In this document: positions 40,326 through 49,350 of the stretch, piece by piece
How positions within the stretch are numbered: position 1 is the first letter of the stretch
Layout: every line of letters begins with the position of its first letter
Assembly (NCBI GenBank): GCA_047621325.1
Contig: JBLHLT010000004.1
Coordinates: forward strand, 124,001 to 188,000
From: Bermanella sp047621325
Lineage (GTDB): Bacteria; Pseudomonadota; Gammaproteobacteria; Pseudomonadales; Oceanobacteraceae
Direction of reading: 5' to 3'
Length of the DNA: 64,000 nt
The notes under the pieces: model-generated
The model's input: the letters and a program-made list of their open reading frames with translations, nothing else
What the model was told of the DNA's origin: nothing
Databases searched by the model: none
Translations under genes and position numbers: made by a program

Positions 40326-41978
40326 ATGACAAAATCCACCATCGCCACACTCACTAATCCATTTGCGCAAGCAAAAGAAGTTGAGTTCAGTATTCCCGGC
40401 CAAGCCAGTTACGAACCGGGCCTATATGAAGAGAGCCTTAAAAAAGGCTACGACCTCATTAACCGCCCAAAAACGGCACCCGGTGTCGACGCCATAACCC
40501 GTCAGCACAGCAAAAATCGCATGACCATTTGGGAGCGTATTTCAGTTTTAACCGATGAAGACCCACAGGTATTATTTCAAAACTGGGGCAAAAATTTAGA
40601 TGGCGCAGGCATTGTTACCTGCGTGGTGAAAATTAACGGCCGCGATGTGGCCTTATACGGCCATGACTTTACTATTCGTGCAGGCTCGATGGACGCCACC
40701 AACGGTAAAAAACTGGCGCGTTTATTTGAACTAGCGGGCAAACGCCGCATTCCATTGGTGGGGTTAAATGACAGCGCCGGGGCGTATGTACCTGCCGGTG
40801 TAGGCGGCCTTGATGGTTACGCCGAAGCATTCACGGCCCTGCGTAAAATTTCAGGCGTGGTACCGTCTATTATGTGCATGTTTGGTTTTAACGCAGGCGG
40901 CGGCTCTTACTTACCGCGCCAAGGCAGCTTTATGATTCAACCAAACGATACCTTTTTTGGTTTAACCGGTACGGGTGTCGTGAAAAGTGTATTAGGTGAA
41001 GACGTCACCCCTGACGAATTAGGTGGCCCAGGTGTGCACAGCCAAAGTGGCGTGACCGACTTTGTAGTAAAGGACGAAGTGGCCGCCCTTAAAAAAGTAA
41101 AACGCTTATTAAACTACTTGCCTGATAACAACAGCGAGTTTGCGCCCTATCAAGAAACATCCGACCCCATTGATCGTAAAACATGGGACATCGACATTCT
41201 ATTGAAAAAAGCCTTCAACAGCCCAAGCGGTTTTAACACCCCATTGGATGTCAGCATCATGATTCAGCAATTGTGTGACCACGGCGACTTCATGGAAGTA
41301 CAACCGGACCGCGCACGCAACACCATTTGTGCATTAGGTCGTATGGGCGGTAACGTCATTGGTTTTGTTGCAAATAATTCATCGGTGGCATCTGGCCAAA
41401 TTGATATTGCTGCAGCATACAAAAACGCGCGCTTCATTCGCTTTTGTAATCTTTATAATATTCCAGTTATCTTTATGGAAGACACCACTGGCTTCTTACC
41501 CGGTAAAGAACAAGAATCATTAGGTATCGTGCAAGCGGGCCGCGCTATGTTAGACGCCATTATTGATTTACGCACACCGCGCTTTTTATTGATCATTCGT
41601 AACGCTTTTGGTGGCGCGTATGCCTCTTATAATAACTACCCAACTGGTGCCGATTTTGTCATTGCCCTGCCTTCAACACGCGCCGCAGTAATGGGCCCTG
41701 CCGGTGTTGAGTTTGTTTATAAAAATGAATTACGTGCCATTCGTGGTGCGGTAAAAGCGGGCGAGCAAACCGCGCAATGGGGCAAAGAACAAGAAGCCTT
41801 ATTAGGCAAACGCTATGAAGCCGAGCTAATGAACCCCAACGAAGCACTCAGCTTAGGCAGTATTTCACAAATTGTGATGCCAAGTGATTTACGAAAAGTG
41901 TTGGGTGAAAATATGGCGTTTCATTTAAGGCACTACACACCCGAGCCGTTTAATTCTGTTCAGCGAGAGTTTTTCTAA
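40326..41978 (+). CDS. pccB: Acyl-CoA carboxylase, carboxyltransferase (beta) subunit
   Basis: 550 residues with two crotonase-like halves. GHDFTIRAGSMDATNGKKLARLFELA and GLNDSAGAYVPAGVGGLDGYAEAF mark the biotin-carboxyl site, and SGQIDIAAAYKNARFIRFCN with MEDTTGFLPGKEQESLGIVQAGRAM marks the acyl-CoA half. It transfers carboxylate from biotin to an acyl-CoA. The neighbours (biotin carboxylase, epimerase, methylmalonyl-CoA mutase, MeaB) make propionyl-CoA the most likely substrate, yielding (S)-methylmalonyl-CoA. It is slightly longer than typical PccB (~510-540). It is followed by a REP-like hairpin before the alpha gene. Confidence 0.85.
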   Translation: MTKSTIATLTNPFAQAKEVEFSIPGQASYEPGLYEESLKKGYDLINRPKTAPGVDAITRQHSKNRMTIWERISVLTDEDPQVLFQNWGKNLDGAGIVTCVVKINGRDVALYGHDFTIRAGSMDATNGKKLARLFELAGKRRIPLVGLNDSAGAYVPAGVGGLDGYAEAFTALRKISGVVPSIMCMFGFNAGGGSYLPRQGSFMIQPNDTFFGLTGTGVVKSVLGEDVTPDELGGPGVHSQSGVTDFVVKDEVAALKKVKRLLNYLPDNNSEFAPYQETSDPIDRKTWDIDILLKKAFNSPSGFNTPLDVSIMIQQLCDHGDFMEVQPDRARNTICALGRMGGNVIGFVANNSSVASGQIDIAAAYKNARFIRFCNLYNIPVIFMEDTTGFLPGKEQESLGIVQAGRAMLDAIIDLRTPRFLLIIRNAFGGAYASYNNYPTGADFVIALPSTRAAVMGPAGVEFVYKNELRAIRGAVKAGEQTAQWGKEQEALLGKRYEAELMNPNEALSLGSISQIVMPSDLRKVLGENMAFHLRHYTPEPFNSVQREFF

Positions 41979-42002
41979 TTTTGGCTATTTCATTTATATA
42001 AA

Positions 42003-42071
42003 TGTGGAAGGGCGCTTACGCGCGATAGATGATTAATCATTACACCCTATCGCGCGCAAGCGCCTCCCACA
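42003..42071. repeat. REP-like inverted repeat, copy 1
   Basis: TGTGG...GGGCGCTTACGCGCGATAG (left arm from 42003) pairs imperfectly with CTATCGCGCGCAAGCGCCTCCCACA ending at 42071. The same element, more symmetric, is at 47798-47869, so this is a dispersed palindromic repeat placed between genes of the same operon. Confidence 0.8.
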
Positions 42072-42192
42072 GAAAGAAAAACATTAAAATGATAGACGTG
42101 GTTTGTTCTCTCATTAAGAACCAATAAATTATAAGAGGCTGCTTGCGGCGACCGTGTCAATGTCACCCAGAGCGCTCTGCTAGAGAAATAAT

Positions 42193-45057
42193 ATGTCAAA
42201 CGAATACTATTTAAATAACCCTTTGATCCATAAAGATCGCCAATTAGGTAATGCCTTTAGTGAGTGGGTGCAATCTTTTGATTGCTCAAACATGCGCCCA
42301 TTAATTATTTGTCGTGGCCCTATTCGTATTGAAGCCATGGATGTATTTACCGAAATGGGCATTGAACATTACGGTATTTTACTGTCTGAAAAAGACAGCA
42401 TCGTCTATCAAAATGCGCTAGCGCCTGAACTGCGACAACTAACAGACCCAAGCCGTGTACACCGCGTACCCGATTACACAGGTGTTGACAAAAACGAGCG
42501 TAATATTCGCATTCAGCAAATCATTAAAATTGCTAAAGACAACAACTACAACAGCATCTTTACCGGTTATGGTTTCATGGCCGAAGATGAATCCATGGTC
42601 AGCGCCATGGAAAAAGCCGGTTTAAACTTTATTGGCCCGTGCTCTAAAACTGTTCACGATGCAGGCCTTAAAGACGAAGCAAAACGCACCGCATTAAAAG
42701 TCGGCGTAAGCGTAACCCCTGGTTTAGATAATGCCACCGCCCTTACGTTACTAAAAAAGCACAAAGACGATAAAGCCTTGCTCGCATTAGTTAAAAAAGA
42801 AAAACTGAAAATTGATCAAGCTAAGTATGATGCATGTAATACCTTAGAAGACAAAGCCGATGTAGTGCTCGCCGCCAGTTATGACAAAGGCATCGACTTA
42901 TATTCAATCGAAGAACTGCAAGTCACCATCGCAGAACAAGTCATCGAAATTGGTAAACAATACCCAGCAAATCGTGTGCGCCTTAAATGCATTGGCGGCG
43001 GTGGCGGCAAAGGCCAACGTATTTTACCAAACCCAGCCTCGTTTGACGGTGACCTTGCAGCTCAACTAGCCGAAGTAGCGAAACTAGCACCATCACTTGT
43101 GTTAGAAATTTTGAACGAAGTAAAAGCCACTGGTAAAGGCGAAAACAAAAACATTCTAATTGAGCTAAACATTGAAACCACCCGCCACCAAGAAATTCAA
43201 GTAATTGGTAACGGCGATTGGTCACTGTCGTTAGGTGGCCGTGATTGCTCATTGCAAATGCATGAACAAAAGCTATTAGAAGTATCGGTCATTACTGAAG
43301 ACTTAGAAAACGCACTCACAGCAGCCGTTAAAGAAGGGCGCGATAGTGAAGTGGCGGTGTTAAACCAAGACATTAAAACGCTACAAAAAATGGAAGAAGA
43401 AGCCGAACGCTTTGCCAAAGCGGTTGGCCTTGATAGCGTATCGACCTTTGAATGTATTGTTGATCGCGACAAACATTTCTTTATGGAAATGAACACGCGT
43501 ATTCAAGTGGAGCACCGTGTTACCGAATTATGCTATAGCCTAAAATTTAGCAACCCAGATAACGCCAACGAATATTTCATTGTCGAAAGCCTAGTAGAAG
43601 CCATGGTGTTATTGGCCGCTCACGGTTCACGCTTACCAAAGCCTACCCGTGTACTGCGCCATAATGCATCGGTTGAAGCGCGCTTAAATGCCACCAACCA
43701 AGCATTGGCTCCCCACGCGGGTGGTGTGATTGAATATTGGAGTGATGCACAAAAAGGGGAAATTCGCGACGACCAAGGTATTAGCCTACACAACCCTGAT
43801 ACCGACGTTTTCATGAAGTACCACCTAGCCGGTGCCTATGATTCAAACATCGCCCTATTATTAACCGTAGGTGAAAACCGTTTAGGCACATACGATGCCA
43901 TGGCAGAAGTATTGCGCAGCACCGTATTGCTCGGTAAAGATTTATCAACCAACTTAGAATTCCACTACGGTTTAGTAAATTGGTTTATTGGTAATAACAT
44001 TAACGCCCGTCCCACCACTAAGTTTATTGTGCCGTACTTAACCGCGGTGGGTTTATTAAAAGATCAAAGCAACGATCTTGATGTGGCGTATGCGTATCAA
44101 CAAATCTGTGCCAATAAATTAGTCGATATTAAAGACGCTGATGAAAAAGCAAACTTTCACAAAATTCTAGTGCGTAAGCAGTTATTACTGACACGCCCAA
44201 TTGAACGTTTATTGGCCGAGCCTCACGTTCTGGCAGGCTGGTTAAGTGTGCAGCAAAACAGCTTTGATATTCAAAGCAATAATCAAGTGCAATGGCTTGA
44301 AAATCCTATTCGTGTTTTAGCCGACACTTATCACTTTTTAAACATGGACTTCAACGCGCAAGACCCCGCCGCCACCATGATCTGGGATCACGACAACGAA
44401 GTACTGCAAGATGCGCTCAGCTTTTACGATTCACTAGAAGCACAATTGGCTAAAGCAGGTTTAGTTGAAATTGACTACTTAGAATTGATTGAAGTCATTA
44501 AGGGCCAAGCACCTGAAGGGTTTGATGCAGAAATTTGGCCGCACGTGCAAGCTGCCCATGCGGGTTATCAAGCAGGTTTTGAAATATTCAATTTATTACC
44601 TTACATTGCAAACGAAACCGACTTTTACGCATTGGATGTCAATGAAGATTTAAGTATCTTTATTCCAGATGCGTTACTAGATGAAACCTTACAGAAAAAC
44701 ATGATGAAGGTATTGGTGCCACCACCAACCGCAAAAGGTGATGAAATCTTAGCGGCGTCCGGCGGTATGTTCTACAGCTGTGAAGCACCGGGCATGCCTG
44801 CATTTATTCAAGAAGGCGATCACTTTGAAGCAGGCCAGCCACTGTATATTGTTGAAGTCATGAAAATGTTCAACAAGGTGAAAGCACCGTTTTCGGGCAC
44901 CATTGAAAAAGTATTGATCGATGAAGATGGCACCATCATCAAAAAAGGCCAACCGTTATTTAAAATTGTGGCCGATGAAAAAGTGGAAATCGAAACCGCA
45001 GAAGACGCACTAGAGCGTCGTCGTGAACAAACTGATGTGTTTTTAATTACCGTATAA
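42193..45057 (+). CDS. pccA: Biotin-dependent acyl-CoA carboxylase alpha subunit (biotin carboxylase plus carrier)
   Basis: 954 residues. The N-terminal biotin carboxylase has an ATP-grasp glycine loop (CIGGGGGKGQRI, about residue 265-276) and FMEMNTRIQVEHRVTE. A long middle region of unfamiliar sequence precedes the C-terminal biotinyl domain, where EVMKM carries the biotin lysine at residue 891. It is much longer than ordinary PccA (~660-700) and has roughly 50 extra residues between GVSVTPGL and the glycine loop. It carboxylates biotin using bicarbonate and ATP and pairs with the beta subunit upstream. The substrate is inferred from the pathway context. Confidence 0.85.
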   Translation: MSNEYYLNNPLIHKDRQLGNAFSEWVQSFDCSNMRPLIICRGPIRIEAMDVFTEMGIEHYGILLSEKDSIVYQNALAPELRQLTDPSRVHRVPDYTGVDKNERNIRIQQIIKIAKDNNYNSIFTGYGFMAEDESMVSAMEKAGLNFIGPCSKTVHDAGLKDEAKRTALKVGVSVTPGLDNATALTLLKKHKDDKALLALVKKEKLKIDQAKYDACNTLEDKADVVLAASYDKGIDLYSIEELQVTIAEQVIEIGKQYPANRVRLKCIGGGGGKGQRILPNPASFDGDLAAQLAEVAKLAPSLVLEILNEVKATGKGENKNILIELNIETTRHQEIQVIGNGDWSLSLGGRDCSLQMHEQKLLEVSVITEDLENALTAAVKEGRDSEVAVLNQDIKTLQKMEEEAERFAKAVGLDSVSTFECIVDRDKHFFMEMNTRIQVEHRVTELCYSLKFSNPDNANEYFIVESLVEAMVLLAAHGSRLPKPTRVLRHNASVEARLNATNQALAPHAGGVIEYWSDAQKGEIRDDQGISLHNPDTDVFMKYHLAGAYDSNIALLLTVGENRLGTYDAMAEVLRSTVLLGKDLSTNLEFHYGLVNWFIGNNINARPTTKFIVPYLTAVGLLKDQSNDLDVAYAYQQICANKLVDIKDADEKANFHKILVRKQLLLTRPIERLLAEPHVLAGWLSVQQNSFDIQSNNQVQWLENPIRVLADTYHFLNMDFNAQDPAATMIWDHDNEVLQDALSFYDSLEAQLAKAGLVEIDYLELIEVIKGQAPEGFDAEIWPHVQAAHAGYQAGFEIFNLLPYIANETDFYALDVNEDLSIFIPDALLDETLQKNMMKVLVPPPTAKGDEILAASGGMFYSCEAPGMPAFIQEGDHFEAGQPLYIVEVMKMFNKVKAPFSGTIEKVLIDEDGTIIKKGQPLFKIVADEKVEIETAEDALERRREQTDVFLITV

Positions 45058-45085
45058 CCGTCTCACGTCAGACTGGAGAATAAAG

Positions 45086-45493
45086 ATGATTACTGGATTA
45101 GACCATATTGCCATTGCGGTGCCTGATTTAGACAAAGCCATTAAACGCTTTATAAATGACTTTGGCTTAACATTTGACCACAAAGAAGATGTTGCCAGCG
45201 CCAAAACCAGCACGGCGTTTTTTCCGCTGGACAAAACCAGTATTGAATTGGTTCACCCTTTAAATGGTGAAGGCCCAATACAAAAATACATTGAAAAAAA
45301 AGGCGGCGGCATGCACCACCTTTGTTTTAGCTCGGACAATATCGAAGAGGATATCGCCCACTTAAAAACAAAAGGTTACCAGTTTTTAAGCGAAGCCCCT
45401 TATTTAGGTGCGCATAATTGCATGGTGATATTTATTCATCCTAAAAGCTGTGATGGGGTTTTGATCGAATTAAATCAGCCAATGGATCATTAG
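45086..45493 (+). CDS. mce: Methylmalonyl-CoA epimerase
   Basis: 135 residues of the vicinal-oxygen-chelate (glyoxalase) fold: TGLDHIAIAVPDLDKAIKRFINDFG supplies the first metal histidine, GGMHHLCF the second, and GVLIELNQP the glutamate. It interconverts (S)- and (R)-methylmalonyl-CoA between the carboxylase and the mutase. TGGAGA lies 6 bases before the ATG. It starts 28 bases after the alpha subunit and is separated from the mutase by a hairpin repeat. Confidence 0.94.
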   Translation: MITGLDHIAIAVPDLDKAIKRFINDFGLTFDHKEDVASAKTSTAFFPLDKTSIELVHPLNGEGPIQKYIEKKGGGMHHLCFSSDNIEEDIAHLKTKGYQFLSEAPYLGAHNCMVIFIHPKSCDGVLIELNQPMDH

Positions 45494-45499
45494 AATAAT

Positions 45500-45599
45500 T
45501 GTAGGATGGGTTAGGTTTGAGTGTAACGAGAACCGTAACCCATCAATTTTAAATGATGGGTTACGCTGTTCATAGTACTCACAGCTAACCCATCCTACA
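45500..45599. repeat. Nested inverted repeat between mce and the mutase gene
   Basis: The outer arms TGTAGGATGGGTTA (45500-45513) and TAACCCATCCTACA (45586-45599) are perfect. The inner arms CGTAACCCATCA (45534-45545) and TGATGGGTTACG (45554-45565) form a 12-bp stem around an 8-base self-complementary loop. A fragment recurs at 15736. This is a small MITE- or REP-like intergenic element. Confidence 0.85.
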
Positions 45600-45638
45600 A
45601 AACTTTTCACGTCAGGCGACTGACGAAAAGGCCAAAAC

Positions 45639-47780
45639 ATGACAGATAAAAAATACACCTACGAAGAATGGGCCGCCCTTGCCACCAAGCAAATGAAAGG
45701 CATGACCCCAGAAGAAATGGAATGGCATACCCCAGAAGGTGTGCCCATTAAAGTGTTGTACACAAAAGACGATGTAAAAGATTTAGAATACAACAATACG
45801 TTTCCGGGTATGGCTCCATACGTACGAGGCCCAATGGCAACTATGTATGCTGGCCGCCCTTGGACCATTCGTCAATATGCGGGGTTTTCTACCGCTGAAG
45901 AATCCAACGCATTTTATCGCAAGAATTTAAAAGCCGGTGCGCAAGGTGTATCCGTTGCATTCGATTTAGCCACTCACCGTGGTTACGACTCCGACCACGA
46001 ACGCGTCACCGGTGACGTGGGCAAAGCAGGCGTGGCCATTGATTCGGTTGAAGACATGAAAATTTTATTTAATGAAATCCCATTAGATAAAGTGTCTGTG
46101 TCCATGACGATGAACGGGGCTGTACTGCCTATTTTAGCTAATTATATTGTGGCCGCAGAAGAACAAGGTATACCGCAAGACAAATTATCAGGCACCATTC
46201 AAAACGATATTTTAAAAGAGTTCATGGTGCGTAATACCTATATTTATCCGCCTACCCCTTCGATGAAAATCATTGGCGATATTATTGGTTACACCTCCAC
46301 CCATATGCCGAAGTTCAACAGTATTTCTATTTCGGGTTATCACATTCAAGAAGCCGGTGCCGATGCGGCGCTTGAACTTGCTTACACATTAAGTGATGGC
46401 CGCGAATACGTACGCACCGCCATTAATGCAGGATTAAATGTGGATGCCTTTGCTCCGCGTTTATCGTTTTTCTGGGGCATCTCCATGAATTTTTATATGG
46501 AGATCGCCAAGCTGCGCGCAGGTCGTTTATTATGGAACCGCATCATGGCGGAATTTAATCCCACTAACCCTAAGTCATCCATGTTGCGCACACACTCACA
46601 AACCTCTGGCTGGTCACTGACCGAGCAAGACCCTTACAACAATGTCGTGCGCACCACCATCGAAGCCATGGCGGCGGTATTTGGTGGCACCCAATCACTG
46701 CATACCAACGCACTCGATGAAGCTGTTGCCCTGCCAACGGAATTCAGTGCCCGTGTAGCCCGTAATACTCAAATTATTATTCAAGAAGAAACCGGTATAC
46801 CACAAGTGGCTGATCCTTGGGGTGGTTCCTACATGATGGAATCTCTAACCCAGCAGCTGGCAGACCGCGCTTGGGAACTCATCGAAGAAATTGAAGAAAA
46901 AGGCGGCATGGCCAAGGCCATCGAACAAGGCTTGCCAAAACTGCGCATCGAAGAAAGCGCCGCGAAAAAACAAGCTCGTATCGACCGTGGTGAAGATGTG
47001 ATAGTGGGTGTAAACAAACACCAACTAGAAAACGAAGACGATTTAGATATATTAGAAGTGGATAACGTCGCCGTACGCGATTCACAAATCAAACGTTTAA
47101 AAAGCATTCGTGCCAGCCGAGACACCGCTGCCGTTGAACAAGCATTGGCAAACATCACCGCGGCCGCTAAGAGTGGCCAAGGAAACCTGCTAGACTTAAG
47201 TGTAAAAGCCGCCCGTTTGCGCGCAACAGTAGGTGAAATATCAGACGCTATGGAAAAGGAATTTGGTCGTTATCAAGCACAGTCTCGTACCATTAGTGGT
47301 GTGTATGGCGCGGGTTTTGAAAACGATGCTGACTGGCAACAAATTAAAACCGATATCGAAGCCTTTGTTGAGAAACATGGTCGTCGCCCCCGTATGCTCG
47401 TTTGCAAGATGGGACAAGACGGTCACGACCGAGGCGCCAAAGTGGTCGCCACTGCCTTTGCGGATGTGGGTTTTGATATTGATTTATCCCCAATGTTTTC
47501 AACGCCAAGCGAAGTGGCCAAACAAGCCATTGAAAATGACGTACACGTCATTGGCGTATCATCCCTTGCCGCAGGCCACAAAACCTTGGTGCCAGATTTA
47601 ATTGCCGAACTGAAAGCCCAAGGCGCAGATGACATTGTGGTGATCGCAGGCGGTGTGATTCCAAAACAAGATTACGACTTTCTGTACGCTGCCGGTGTGA
47701 AAGGCATTTTTGGCCCCGGTACTAAAATTCCTGTGAGTGCGCGTAAAGTATTGGATGCAATTAACGAAGTGCAAGGTTAA
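45639..47780 (+). CDS. scpA: Methylmalonyl-CoA mutase, B12-dependent
   Basis: 713 residues in one chain. The N-terminal catalytic barrel (PWTIRQYAGFSTAEESNAFYR, FDLATHRGYDSDH, RTHSQTSGWSLTEQDPYNN, GGTQSLHTNALDEA) precedes a C-terminal cobalamin domain whose lower-ligand motif is DGHDRG with His596, followed by the GVSSLAAGH and GGVIP loops. It converts (R)-methylmalonyl-CoA to succinyl-CoA in the cytoplasm by radical chemistry. The single-chain length matches the homodimeric type rather than a split alpha/beta mutase. It is fourth in the propionyl-CoA cluster; MeaB, which protects its cofactor, is next. Confidence 0.96.
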   Translation: MTDKKYTYEEWAALATKQMKGMTPEEMEWHTPEGVPIKVLYTKDDVKDLEYNNTFPGMAPYVRGPMATMYAGRPWTIRQYAGFSTAEESNAFYRKNLKAGAQGVSVAFDLATHRGYDSDHERVTGDVGKAGVAIDSVEDMKILFNEIPLDKVSVSMTMNGAVLPILANYIVAAEEQGIPQDKLSGTIQNDILKEFMVRNTYIYPPTPSMKIIGDIIGYTSTHMPKFNSISISGYHIQEAGADAALELAYTLSDGREYVRTAINAGLNVDAFAPRLSFFWGISMNFYMEIAKLRAGRLLWNRIMAEFNPTNPKSSMLRTHSQTSGWSLTEQDPYNNVVRTTIEAMAAVFGGTQSLHTNALDEAVALPTEFSARVARNTQIIIQEETGIPQVADPWGGSYMMESLTQQLADRAWELIEEIEEKGGMAKAIEQGLPKLRIEESAAKKQARIDRGEDVIVGVNKHQLENEDDLDILEVDNVAVRDSQIKRLKSIRASRDTAAVEQALANITAAAKSGQGNLLDLSVKAARLRATVGEISDAMEKEFGRYQAQSRTISGVYGAGFENDADWQQIKTDIEAFVEKHGRRPRMLVCKMGQDGHDRGAKVVATAFADVGFDIDLSPMFSTPSEVAKQAIENDVHVIGVSSLAAGHKTLVPDLIAELKAQGADDIVVIAGGVIPKQDYDFLYAAGVKGIFGPGTKIPVSARKVLDAINEVQG

Positions 47781-47797
47781 ATTTAACATGACTACTC

Positions 47798-47869
47798 TGT
47801 GGGAGGGCGCTTGCGCGCGATATGCTGAAGCTATTGAACAACGCAATCGCGCGCAAGCGCCCTCCCACA
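47798..47869. repeat. REP-like inverted repeat, copy 2
   Basis: TGTGGGAGGGCGCTTGCGCG (from 47798) and its complement ending CCCTCCCACA at 47869 form a long near-perfect hairpin with a central loop of about 20 bases. It is the same family as 42003-42071. It lies 18 bases after the mutase stop and 45 bases before meaB, and could partially terminate or stabilise the transcript. Confidence 0.85.
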
Positions 47870-47913
47870 AATCAACACATTTAAATTCGCTTTGGCACTA
47901 AGTGTTTTAAAAC

Positions 47914-48867
47914 ATGATTAACATAAACGACATAACATCCGGCAACCGTCGCGCCCTCGCCAAAGCTATCACCTTGGTTGAAAGCAAGCGTGACGATCAC
48001 CGTGAGCAAGCTCAAGACTTGCTAAACCAACTCTTACCCGATACCGGCAAGAGCATTCGTATTGGTATTACGGGTATTCCTGGTGTGGGCAAATCCACCT
48101 TCATCGAAGCATTTGGTTTGCACTTAATCAACCAAGGTAAAAAAGTCGCGGTACTGGCTGTTGACCCAAGCTCACCACTGCGCGGCGGCAGTATTCTGGG
48201 GGATAAAACCCGTATGGAATTACTTAGCCGCGAACAAAACGCCTACATTCGCCCCAGCCCATCAGAAGGAGCCTTAGGCGGCGTTGCACAAAAAACCCGT
48301 GAAACCATGTTGCTGTGTGAAGCCGCTGGCTTTGACGTGATACTGGTTGAAACAGTGGGCGTTGGCCAAAGCGAATACGAAGTAGCCGCCATGGTGGATT
48401 TCTTTTTAGTGTTAATGCTGCCAAACGCAGGTGACGAATTACAAGGTATTAAACGCGGCATTATGGAACTGGCCGATGCCTTGGTGATTAATAAAGCCGA
48501 TGGCGAAAGTATCAACCTTGCCAAGCAAACCCAAACACATTATAAAAACGCCCTTCATTTATTAAGCCAAGAAAGCTTTTGGCAACCGCAAGTGAAAGCC
48601 TGCTCGGCACAAGAAAAAGTGGGGATCAATGACGTTTGGGAGATGATTAGCGAATTTGAAAAGCAAGCCAAAAATAACGGCCACTTTGACAATCATCGAT
48701 CCAAACAAAGCCGCGACTGGTTAAAAAAACTCATCCAAGAAATGCTCGAATTAAAGCTTAAACAAAACACAGGTGTAAAAAAACAATTACCACAATTGCA
48801 GCAAGATGTTTTAGATCAAAAGATCACCCCGTATAATGCCGCACAACACATCATTAAGTTACTGTAA
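47914..48867 (+). CDS. meaB: Methylmalonyl-CoA mutase-associated GTPase MeaB
   Basis: 317 residues of the G3E GTPase family: P-loop GITGIPGVGKSTFIE, LAVDPSSPLRGGSILGDKTRM (switch region), IRPSPSEGALGG, ETVGVGQSE and NKADG. MeaB gates adenosylcobalamin loading and protects the mutase from inactivation. The position directly after the mutase gene supports that role here. The ATG lacks a good ribosome binding site, but the N-terminal family match supports it. It is followed after 2 bases by the hotdog-fold gene. Confidence 0.95.
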   Translation: MININDITSGNRRALAKAITLVESKRDDHREQAQDLLNQLLPDTGKSIRIGITGIPGVGKSTFIEAFGLHLINQGKKVAVLAVDPSSPLRGGSILGDKTRMELLSREQNAYIRPSPSEGALGGVAQKTRETMLLCEAAGFDVILVETVGVGQSEYEVAAMVDFFLVLMLPNAGDELQGIKRGIMELADALVINKADGESINLAKQTQTHYKNALHLLSQESFWQPQVKACSAQEKVGINDVWEMISEFEKQAKNNGHFDNHRSKQSRDWLKKLIQEMLELKLKQNTGVKKQLPQLQQDVLDQKITPYNAAQHIIKLL

Positions 48868-48869
48868 TT

Positions 48870-49331
48870 ATGTCTTTAGACCCAAGTGCGGTTAGCACAC
48901 AACTTTCGCAGTTTTTTGAAACTCACCTACCCATTACGCAGTTTATGAAAATGGACGTAGAAAGTTACGATGGGAAAACGCTTATTTTACGGGCACCACT
49001 TGGCCCAAACATCAACGACAAACAAACCGCATTTGGTGGCAGCTTATATAACGCGGCGGTGATGGCGTGTTGGGGAATGGCTCATTTAAAAACCCTTGAA
49101 GCAGGCATTACGTGTAATCAAGTGGTGACCAAAGGCTGTATCGAATATAAATCGCCGGTTCATGGGGATATACGCGCCATCTGCCAAGCGCCGAACCAAG
49201 AAGTACTTGAGCAATTTATTGCTCACTTTAAACACAAAGGCCGCTCACGGATCACACTCAATGCGGTCATTGAGTGTTCTGGTAAAACGGCCGTTGAATT
49301 TGAAGGGACTTACGCCATTTTAAAAGAATGA
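48870..49331 (+). CDS. Hotdog-fold thioesterase-like protein (YiiD C-terminal type)
   Basis: 153 residues. ITQFMKMDVESYDGKTLILRAPLGPNINDKQTAFGGSLYNAAVMACWG fits the YiiD_C putative thioesterase domain (hotdog fold), with the central helix starting AFGGS. It starts 2 bases after meaB, so it belongs to the propionyl-CoA operon and may hydrolyse a CoA thioester of that route. The substrate is unknown, and no catalytic residue assignment is secure in this family. Confidence 0.8.
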   Translation: MSLDPSAVSTQLSQFFETHLPITQFMKMDVESYDGKTLILRAPLGPNINDKQTAFGGSLYNAAVMACWGMAHLKTLEAGITCNQVVTKGCIEYKSPVHGDIRAICQAPNQEVLEQFIAHFKHKGRSRITLNAVIECSGKTAVEFEGTYAILKE

Positions 49332-49350
49332 CATAGTGGTCTAATCAAAC

